This document shows, in pieces, positions 1-4,597 of a DNA stretch of 6,397 nucleotides. Origin of the DNA: Geopsychrobacter sp. (GTDB lineage Bacteria > Desulfobacterota > Desulfuromonadia > Desulfuromonadales > Geopsychrobacteraceae); NCBI GenBank assembly GCA_030620915.1, contig JAUXIR010000091.1, forward strand, positions 1 to 6,397, in the 5' to 3' direction. The translations under genes were made by a program, and so were the position numbers. A model generated the notes under the pieces. That model had not been told where the DNA came from. It saw only the letters and a list, made by a program, of their open reading frames with translations, and did no database searches. Positions within the stretch are counted from its first letter, which is position 1, and each line of letters begins with the position of its first letter.

Positions 1-142
1 CAAACGGGGCTGCCTGATTGCCGGTGGCGAAGTCGATACCCGCCGTGCCTCCGATCTGTTGCTGCAGGATCTGCGTGGCGGCAAGCTGGGACGGGTCAGT
101 TTTGAAACACCACCGCAAGCAGCATCAGATCCGCCGGTCTGA
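1..142 (+). CDS. rbgA: Ribosome biogenesis GTPase YlqF/RbgA, C-terminal end (partial)
   Basis: This is the 3' end of a gene that begins outside the window. The frame starting at base 2 gives 46 residues and ends at a TGA at 140-142. The visible peptide contains KRGCLIAGGEVDTRRASD followed by a leucine-rich helix and GKLGRVSFETP. This matches the conserved tail of YlqF/RbgA GTPases, which commonly end in a 'GRxSxETP'-like segment after an 'RG-GGEVD' stretch. Family members are circularly permuted GTPases that assist late assembly of the 50S ribosomal subunit in the cytoplasm. The GTP-binding motifs lie upstream and cannot be seen, so the call rests on the tail alone. The gene converges on the usp gene at 252-1073, and the 109-bp gap between them contains a hairpin that may terminate both. 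Confidence 0.72.
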   Translation, partial: KRGCLIAGGEVDTRRASDLLLQDLRGGKLGRVSFETPPQAASDPPV

Positions 143-167
143 CAAGCCCAACACCTTATATCTGAGG

Positions 168-250
168 TCCGTGAGGCGTAAGAGGTAAATCCCCAGGCAT
201 ATGGGGCCTTTGTTGTCTCTCCTGACTCCTTACGCCTGACTCCTCACGTA
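168..250. repeat. Imperfect inverted repeat with 14-bp tandem units between convergent genes
   Basis: Two nearly identical 14-bp units lie side by side at 221-234 (CCTGACTCCTTACG) and 235-248 (CCTGACTCCTCACG), differing at one base. The opposite arm at 170-182 (CGTGAGGCGTAAG) pairs with 242-248 and 229-234, leaving a 7-nt bulge (235-241) on the right. The arms enclose the smaller hairpin at 191-206. The layout resembles a short intergenic repeat element built from CGTRAGG-type words, located between two gene ends. It may be a dispersed genomic repeat or part of a bidirectional terminator. Copy number elsewhere cannot be judged from this window. Confidence 0.5.
187..211. terminator. Possible bidirectional terminator hairpin between rbgA and usp
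   Basis: CCCCA (191-195) pairs with TGGGG (202-206) around a 6-nt loop. The stem is preceded by AAAT and followed by CCTTT, so a short A run and a short T run flank it on the two strands. The stem is only 5 bp and the T tract is weak, so the case for intrinsic termination is modest. Its position between two convergent stop codons and inside a larger inverted repeat supports the call. Confidence 0.35.
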
Positions 251-251
251 T

Positions 252-1073
252 TCAGGCCTTATTCACCCAGCGGCATTTCGGTCCGACCACCATCAAGCTA
301 TTCGGCAGGCCGCTCTGCACCTTCTCCATGGTGCTGCCGAAAAGGGTCTCACGGATCGCCCCCTTGCCATAGGCCCCAAGCATCACCAGGCCATCGTGGG
401 GCAAGTCATAGAGCTGCTGCGCAATATCCCCCTCGGCCAAAAACTGCCAGTCAAAAGCCTTAACCCGTCTCTGGTCAAAACCCTGTGCCAGCAGTCGGGA
501 TTCCAGCTCCTGCCGGTTCCCCTGGCTGAAAAGCTGGAGCGGGGCATTGCTTAACTCGTTCAGCTTAAGTGCCAGGCGTAGGGCCCCCGCAGCGTTGTCT
601 GAACCGCCGTAGAGGACAGACAGGCGGGTCCAGGGCTTGAATACCGGTGCCGGGAGATAGATTGGAAAAGGCGCGGACTGCACAATCCGTCTGACCTTCG
701 AACCGATATGGCCCAGAGCGATCTTGCGGGTATCGTCACTCATCGAGCGCGGACAGGTCATCAATGAGAAGTGGATCGGCAGATCGGGCAGGTCACTGGC
801 GCTCTTGCCCTTGGGTTTTACCAGACTGAACTCCAGCTGGTGAAGCGCAAGGATCTCGCGCACATGTTCCTGGGCCGTGGCCGGATCACTCAGATAACTG
901 GCGTCGAGATCGACCTGCACAACATCGGGATCGAAATAGAAAAGAAAACGTTTAAACTCCGGCAGGTAGACCGAGAGCGGCAACTGGAGCCGTCGGCAGA
1001 GATAAGCCGACTGCAACAGGGTTTCGCGGCCAAAAGGGGTGTTGCGGAAAACGTGTAGCACCGGCTTGTGCAT
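252..1073 (-). CDS. Tandem-domain universal stress protein (UspA family)
   Basis: The 273-residue product is about twice the length of a single Usp domain and appears to be a fused pair. The C-terminal half (about 148-265) starts with a beta strand (TRLSVLYGGSDNA). It carries an exact G-2x-G-9x-G-S nucleotide-binding motif at 233-247 (GAYGKGAIRETLFGS), followed by the usual strand ending SLMVVGP. The N-terminal half (about 4-141) has the same fold outline but only a degraded motif near GHIGSKVRRIVQSAPFPIYLP, so it probably does not bind ATP. Family members are cytoplasmic ATP-binding proteins linked to starvation, redox or membrane stress; the partner here is unknown. The ATG at 1073 is preceded by a clear GGAGG (complement of 1078-1082) four bases upstream. 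A 20-bp palindrome immediately upstream suggests transcriptional control. The gene is divergent from the kinase gene and might belong to the same stress regulon, but no shared operator is seen. Confidence 0.85.
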   Translation of the reverse strand: MHKPVLHVFRNTPFGRETLLQSAYLCRRLQLPLSVYLPEFKRFLFYFDPDVVQVDLDASYLSDPATAQEHVREILALHQLEFSLVKPKGKSASDLPDLPIHFSLMTCPRSMSDDTRKIALGHIGSKVRRIVQSAPFPIYLPAPVFKPWTRLSVLYGGSDNAAGALRLALKLNELSNAPLQLFSQGNRQELESRLLAQGFDQRRVKAFDWQFLAEGDIAQQLYDLPHDGLVMLGAYGKGAIRETLFGSTMEKVQSGLPNSLMVVGPKCRWVNKA

Positions 1074-1084
1074 AGAACCTCCAA

Positions 1085-1104
1085 ATGATGTGAAATCACA
1101 TCAT
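1085..1104. promoter_or_regulatory. 20-bp near-perfect palindrome, probable operator for usp
   Basis: ATGATGTGA (1085-1093) and TCACATCAT (1096-1104) are perfect 9-bp inverted arms separated by AA. The element begins just 3 bases beyond the ribosome binding site of the divergent usp gene and 12 bp from its ATG, a typical repressor position. The half-site contains TGTGA, but the 2-bp spacing does not fit a CRP/FNR-type site, which needs TGTGA-N6-TCACA or TTGAT-N4-ATCAA. The cognate regulator is not identifiable. An mRNA hairpin at the 5' end of the usp transcript is an alternative, though the 2-nt centre makes a poor RNA loop. Confidence 0.55.
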
Positions 1105-1141
1105 AGCGCCGCTGCCGAAGCGATGGCAAACAGGTCGAAAT

Positions 1142-1172
1142 ATAATATTGAGGTTGACAAAAAAAACCACAA
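1142..1172 (-). promoter_or_regulatory. Weak candidate promoter for usp
   Basis: On the minus strand TATTAT (complement of 1142-1147) could serve as a -10 box, with TTGTGG (complement of 1167-1172) as a poor -35 box at a long 19-bp spacing. The segment is the AT-rich part of the divergent region. It would place the 20-bp palindrome in the early transcribed region of usp, consistent with repression. The match is weak and another start site is possible. Confidence 0.25.
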
Positions 1173-1200
1173 CTGCAGGATAACTGCAGACACTTATAAT
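1154..1200 (+). promoter_or_regulatory. Candidate promoter region for the kinase-regulator operon
   Basis: Two incompatible promoter readings exist. A perfect TATAAT lies at 1195-1200 but has no -35 match at the right distance. It would start transcription near 1207, only about 7 nt before the kinase ATG. A perfect TTGACA lies at 1154-1159, and with a 19-bp spacer it faces GATAAC (1179-1184), which would give a longer leader. TTGACA and TATAAT are 35 bp apart and cannot be partners. The direct repeat at 1171-1189 occupies the place where the -35 box of the TATAAT promoter would lie, as expected for activator-dependent promoters. Confidence 0.4.
1171..1189. repeat. Direct repeat AACTGCAG x2, 11-bp period, upstream of kinase gene
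   Basis: AACTGCAG occurs at 1171-1178 and again at 1182-1189, an 11-bp repeat period of about one helical turn. Each copy contains the palindrome CTGCAG, so two identical faces would be presented on one side of the helix. The repeat ends 5 bp before a TATAAT box, which suggests a regulator-binding site for the kinase-regulator operon. No regulator can be named. Confidence 0.4.
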
Positions 1201-1213
1201 TCGGGATTTCTTC

Positions 1214-2662
1214 ATGCGCTTAACAATCCGCATCACCGCCGCCGTGACCCTCGGGATCATCCTGATCTTCTCGCTCTACAGCTACCTGGCGATTCAACGC
1301 GAACGGCAGCAGCTGAAAAAAAATCTCAGTCGCGAGGCCCGTAACCTTGGCGGATCACTGCTCTTCATTGTGACAGACCTCTGGGAAACCCGTGGTGAAG
1401 ATGTCGCGATCAACTTTCTGCGCCGCCGCAATCTGCTCAGCTCCAACCTGCAGGCGCGTTGGGTCTGGATCGATGCTGAAATCGGCACCCCCTTCCGGCC
1501 CCTGGTCCCCCAATCGGAACTGAGCTCCCTGAGCGACGGCAAACCCCTCTCACTCCTTGTGACCTCGGATGACGGGCATGATTTCCTGCTGACCTATCTG
1601 CCGACCACGAACCTTCTGGGGCGTCTCGGCGGTATCGAGGTGCGCGAGTCGATGGATGAACTTCATGACTACGTGCAGGAGAGTCTGCGCCGCTCGGCAA
1701 TGGTCGTCGCTGCTGCGGTCGGCTCGGCGCTGCTGTTGATGACATTACTTGGCAGTATCTGGATCAACCGCCCGGTACGCCGTCTGCGCGAACAGGCCGA
1801 ACGGATCGGCACCGGTGATTTTTCGACCGCGCTGGATATCGGCGGGCGCGACGAACTCGGCAAATTGGCCGGCTCGATTGAACGGTTGCGCGGCCAGCTG
1901 GCCGCGGCCAAAGAGGCCGATGACGAGGCGGCCCGCGAACAGATTGAGACCCTCGAAAAATTGCGTCACACCGAGCGCCTCGCCACCCTCGGCCAATTAT
2001 CCGCCGGCATGGCTCACGAACTCGGCACCCCGCTCAACGTCATATCGGGACGCGCCAAGCTGATCGCCAGCGAGGAACTCACCCCTGCCGAAACAACCCA
2101 TTCGGCCAGAATCATCGGCGAGCAGGCCGAGCGTATGACCCACATCATGCGCCAGCTGCTTGATTACGCCCGGCGCGGCGAAATCCGCAAACAGCCGGTT
2201 ATGGTCGCCGAACTCCTGGCCAATGTGGTCGAGATGCTGCACCCGATCCTCACCAAGCAGCGGATCGAGATCGAACTGAACCTGCCGCTCGAAGCCTTAC
2301 AGGTCAGAGCTGACATCGGTCAGCTGCAACAGGTGCTTCTCAATCTGGCGATGAACGGCATTCAGGCGATGGGACGTGGCGGTACCCTGCGCTTCGACTT
2401 GAGCCTTCACCCCGAGGATGAAAATCAGCTGCGCATCAGCATCAGCGATGAAGGCTGTGGGATCGCGGCCGATCACCTGCCACATATTTTTGACCCCTTC
2501 TTCACCACCAAGGAGGTTGGCCAGGGAACAGGCCTCGGCCTTTCGATCGCCCAAGGAATCGTCAGCGAGCATGGCGGCAAGATCGAGATCGACAGCAGCC
2601 CCGGCAGAGGGAGCTGCTTCCGTTTGAGCCTGCCATTGGATTTCGGGGAAGACGATGGCTGA
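1214..2662 (+). CDS. Membrane sensor histidine kinase (HAMP-HisKA-HATPase)
   Basis: This 482-residue kinase is the likely sensor for the sigma54 activator that follows. An N-terminal membrane segment (about 6-27) and a second one (about 162-185) flank a sensor region of roughly 130 residues that should lie in the periplasm. A HAMP domain follows (about 185-236, with NRPVRRLREQAERIGTGDF). The dimerisation/phosphotransfer helix carries the phosphoacceptor H268 in AHELGTPLN. The HELGT sequence fits the ExxT motif associated with phosphatase activity in HisKA kinases, so it may both phosphorylate and dephosphorylate its partner. The ATP-binding domain shows the N box (N377 and N381), G1 (DEGCG, 412-416), F box (FDPFFTTK) and G2 (GQGTGLGLS, 436-444). 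No PAS domain is apparent. The ATG has only a weak upstream GGGA (1203-1206). The last 8 bp overlap the regulator gene, implying translational coupling. The signal it senses is unknown; the linked protease suggests envelope stress. Confidence 0.92.
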   Translation: MRLTIRITAAVTLGIILIFSLYSYLAIQRERQQLKKNLSREARNLGGSLLFIVTDLWETRGEDVAINFLRRRNLLSSNLQARWVWIDAEIGTPFRPLVPQSELSSLSDGKPLSLLVTSDDGHDFLLTYLPTTNLLGRLGGIEVRESMDELHDYVQESLRRSAMVVAAAVGSALLLMTLLGSIWINRPVRRLREQAERIGTGDFSTALDIGGRDELGKLAGSIERLRGQLAAAKEADDEAAREQIETLEKLRHTERLATLGQLSAGMAHELGTPLNVISGRAKLIASEELTPAETTHSARIIGEQAERMTHIMRQLLDYARRGEIRKQPVMVAELLANVVEMLHPILTKQRIEIELNLPLEALQVRADIGQLQQVLLNLAMNGIQAMGRGGTLRFDLSLHPEDENQLRISISDEGCGIAADHLPHIFDPFFTTKEVGQGTGLGLSIAQGIVSEHGGKIEIDSSPGRGSCFRLSLPLDFGEDDG

Positions 2663-3998
2663 AGAAGGCGCCAGAATCTTGATTATCGAGGATGATCGGG
2701 CCTTTCTCGATCTGCTGGATGAGACCCTGACGCGCCGTGGCCACCGAATCGACTGTGTCACCAGTGCCGCCGCCGCCGACCGCCGGATGCTGGCCGTCGA
2801 TTATGACCTGGTGCTGACCGATATCAACATTCCGGGTGAAAGCGGGACCGAATTTTGTGCCCGACTCAAACAGACCCTGCCCGACCTGCCGGTGCTGGTG
2901 ATGACGGCCTTCGGCAGTCTGGAGACGGCCATCGCCGCCCTGCGCGCCGGGGCCTATGATTTCATCACCAAACCGGTCGATCTCGATCTGCTGTCGATCT
3001 CCCTGGAACGTGCCCTGCAACACCGACGTCTGACCCGTCAGTTGCGCCTGCTCGAAGAGCAGGTCAAGAGTTCGGATAGGCATCAGGAACTGATCGGCAA
3101 CAGCCCATCGATCATCAGGCTGCGCGAACAGATCAGTCGCCTGGCTCCGGTCGAAACCTCAATCCTGATCAGTGGCGAAAGCGGCACCGGCAAGGAACTG
3201 GTCGCGCGCGCGTTGCATCGCCAAAGCGGGCGCAAGGGCCGTTTCATTGCGATCAACTGTGCTGCGTTGCCGGAATCCCTGCTGGAGAGCGAACTCTTCG
3301 GCCACGAAAAAGGCGCCTTCACCGATGCACGCAATGAACGGCGCGGACTGTTTGTCGAAGCCGATGGCGGCACGCTGTTCCTCGATGAAGTCGCCGAGCT
3401 GCCCCTCACCCTGCAACCGAAGCTGCTGCGTGTGCTTGAAGATCACCGGGTGAGGCCCCTGGGCGGCAGCCGGGAAATCGACTGCGATGTACGAATTCTG
3501 ACCGCCAGTCACCGTGACCTGAAAGAAGCGGTTTCAAGCGGGGATTTCCGTGATGACCTCTTCTACCGCCTCAACGTCATTGAGCTGCAACTGTCGCCAT
3601 TGGCGCAGCGCGGCAACGATATCCTGCTGCTGGCCGACCGTTTTATCGCCGAGTTGGCCCCGCGCTTCAATAAGCAGGTCGAGGGGTTGGCTGCCCCCGC
3701 AGCCGCACGACTTCTGGCCTGGCCCTGGCCGGGTAATGTGCGTGAACTGCGCAACGTTATCGAACGTGCGCTGGCCCTCTGTCGTCATAATCGGATCACG
3801 ATTGAGGATCTACCCGAGGAGTTGCAACAGCAGAAACCCCGACAGAGTCGCCCGGCCGGCGGAGCGCAGATGTCATTGGCGGAGCTGGAACAATCCTACA
3901 TCACACAGGTCTTAGAGCAGGTCGGCGGCAACCGCAGTTTGGCGGCCAAAATCCTCGGCATCGACCGCAAGACCCTCTACCGCAAACTCATCCCCTAG
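2655..3998 (+). CDS. NtrC-family sigma54-dependent response regulator
   Basis: The 447-residue product has the three-domain plan of NtrC/ZraR/AtoC regulators. The receiver (about 6-120) has acidic residues D13-D14, phosphoacceptor D56 in LTDINIPG, T84 and K106. The AAA+ domain (about 146-372) has Walker A GESGTGKE (174-181), Walker B GGTLFLDEV (238-246), arginine-finger region FRDDLFYRLNV (R299, R305) and sensor II WPGNVRELRN (358-367). The sigma54-contact loop reads GAFTDA (220-225) rather than GAFTGA. A Fis-type helix-turn-helix closes the protein (about 408-445, GGNRSLAAKILGIDRKTLYRKL). Phosphorylation by the upstream kinase should drive oligomerisation and ATP-dependent opening of sigma54 promoters. 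The start codon lies inside the end of the kinase gene, with GGGGAA at 2645-2650 as ribosome binding site. The obvious target is the sigma54-type promoter just downstream, with palindromic sites at 4036-4068. Confidence 0.93.
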   Translation: MAEEGARILIIEDDRAFLDLLDETLTRRGHRIDCVTSAAAADRRMLAVDYDLVLTDINIPGESGTEFCARLKQTLPDLPVLVMTAFGSLETAIAALRAGAYDFITKPVDLDLLSISLERALQHRRLTRQLRLLEEQVKSSDRHQELIGNSPSIIRLREQISRLAPVETSILISGESGTGKELVARALHRQSGRKGRFIAINCAALPESLLESELFGHEKGAFTDARNERRGLFVEADGGTLFLDEVAELPLTLQPKLLRVLEDHRVRPLGGSREIDCDVRILTASHRDLKEAVSSGDFRDDLFYRLNVIELQLSPLAQRGNDILLLADRFIAELAPRFNKQVEGLAAPAAARLLAWPWPGNVRELRNVIERALALCRHNRITIEDLPEELQQQKPRQSRPAGGAQMSLAELEQSYITQVLEQVGGNRSLAAKILGIDRKTLYRKLIP

Positions 3999-4034
3999 CA
4001 ACCGGTTCGTGGCAAGACCGACAAGCTGCCAACC

Positions 4035-4070
4035 CGGGGCATTCTGCCCCAGTGGGGCAAGATGCCCCAC
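4035..4070. promoter_or_regulatory. Twin palindromes, probable enhancer (UAS) for the sigma54 activator
   Basis: Two palindromes with the same arms lie next to each other: GGGGCA-TTC-TGCCCC (4036-4050) and GGGGCA-AGA-TGCCCC (4054-4068). The second extends to 8-bp arms (4052-4070). The half-sites start at 4036, 4045, 4054 and 4063, exactly 9 bp apart. The site centres lie about 96 and 78 bp upstream of the predicted start of transcription near 4139, a usual distance for sigma54 enhancers. A Fis-type activator is encoded immediately upstream, so it is the natural binder. A transcription terminator for that gene is the main alternative, but no T run follows either palindrome. Confidence 0.7.
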
Positions 4071-4083
4071 GGCCTGTAGCCCG

Positions 4084-4096
4084 TAACTCCCTGATT
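4084..4096 (-). promoter_or_regulatory. Probable IHF-binding site
   Basis: The minus strand reads AATCAGGGAGTTA, which fits the IHF core WATCAR-N4-TTR at every defined position. It lies between the twin palindromes and the -24/-12 element, where IHF commonly bends DNA so that a bound activator can touch sigma54 polymerase. Downstream bases (ATTATAAAC) are AT-rich. A short degenerate core can occur by chance, so position is the stronger argument. Confidence 0.5.
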
Positions 4097-4112
4097 ATAA
4101 ACAGTTTCCCCT

Positions 4113-4127
4113 CGGCACACTTCCTGC
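4113..4127 (+). promoter_or_regulatory. Sigma54 (-24/-12) promoter of the receiver-htrA operon
   Basis: CGGCAC (4113-4118), five bases, then CTGC (4124-4127) matches TGGCAC-N5-TTGC with one change in each block. The invariant GG (4114-4115) and GC (4126-4127) are separated by exactly 10 bases, as sigma54 requires. Transcription would start near 4139, giving a leader of about 24 nt that includes AAGGAG before the GTG start. Enhancer-like palindromes, an IHF-like site and a neighbouring sigma54 activator gene all support the call. Confidence 0.75.
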
Positions 4128-4162
4128 GGTAGCTAGTCATACCTCTTTCAAGGAGTTCTGCC

Positions 4163-4591
4163 GTGAACCATCCCCTACCCAATGACCAAAAGCGACCACC
4201 CTCAGTGCTGATTGCCGAAGATGATCAAGCCCTGCGCGAACTGCTTTCATTCGCCTTATGCCGTGCCGGCTTCTCGGTCGCCTGCTGTAACAACGGCAAG
4301 CGACTGCTCGAAATGCTCGAAAGCGGCATCGACGATGCCTCAACGGCGGTCGACATTGTCATCACCGACCTGCGCATGCCGGCCTTGAGCGGTCTTGAAG
4401 TGCTTGAAGCCCTTTTCGACCGCCCGGAACGCCCGCCGGTCATCTGCATGACCGCCTTCGGCGATGCCAAGACCCACCAGGCTGCCATCCGCTTCGGTGC
4501 AACCCACACCATTGACAAGCCCTTCGACATCGATGAGATGATTGAACTTGTCCGTGCGGTCTACAACTACAACAACAGTGACAAGGAGTAA
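4163..4591 (+). CDS. Stand-alone receiver-domain response regulator (CheY-like)
   Basis: The 142-residue product is essentially one receiver domain (about 14-135) with no output domain. The acidic pocket is E19-D20-D21 in LIAEDD, the phosphoacceptor is D69 in VITDLRMP, the switch threonine is T97 in CMTAFGD and the conserved lysine is K119 in IDKPFD. All catalytic positions are present, so it should accept phosphate. The start is GTG, chosen because AAGGAG (4150-4155) sits 7 bases upstream and no other initiator fits as well. It is the first gene of the predicted sigma54 operon, and its stop codon is 6 bp before htrA. Without an output domain it must act through protein contact or phosphate transfer. 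It could be a phosphate sink for the upstream kinase, a relay member or a modulator of the protease response; the sequence does not decide between these. Confidence 0.88.
   Translation: MNHPLPNDQKRPPSVLIAEDDQALRELLSFALCRAGFSVACCNNGKRLLEMLESGIDDASTAVDIVITDLRMPALSGLEVLEALFDRPERPPVICMTAFGDAKTHQAAIRFGATHTIDKPFDIDEMIELVRAVYNYNNSDKE
4583..4588 (+). promoter_or_regulatory. Ribosome binding site of htrA inside the end of the receiver gene
   Basis: AAGGAG lies in the last codons of the receiver gene, directly before its TAA (4589-4591) and 9 bases before the htrA ATG at 4598. This decides the htrA start and indicates that the two genes are read from one mRNA. Confidence 0.85.
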
Positions 4592-4597
4592 GCCGAT

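Noticed and set aside
1088..1101. CRP/FNR site in the usp upstream palindrome
   Set aside because: TGTGA and TCACA are separated by 2 bp instead of 6, and no TTGAT-N4-ATCAA is present.
1154..1200. TTGACA and TATAAT read as one perfect sigma70 promoter
   Set aside because: The boxes are 35 bp apart, about twice the permitted spacing, so they cannot work together.
1039..1344. 101-codon plus-strand frame spanning the divergent intergenic region
   Set aside because: It overlaps the usp start and the kinase membrane segment in another frame, and its peptide shows no family features.
2297..3083. Minus-strand open frames across the kinase-regulator junction
   Set aside because: They are antisense to well-supported domains (HATPase and receiver), lack recognisable motifs, and have no credible start signals.
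4010..4070. Intrinsic terminator for the sigma54 activator gene
   Set aside because: TGGCA/TGCCA and the GC-rich palindromes can form hairpins, but no T run follows. The palindrome spacing and downstream -24/-12 element favour an enhancer. Some termination role cannot be excluded.
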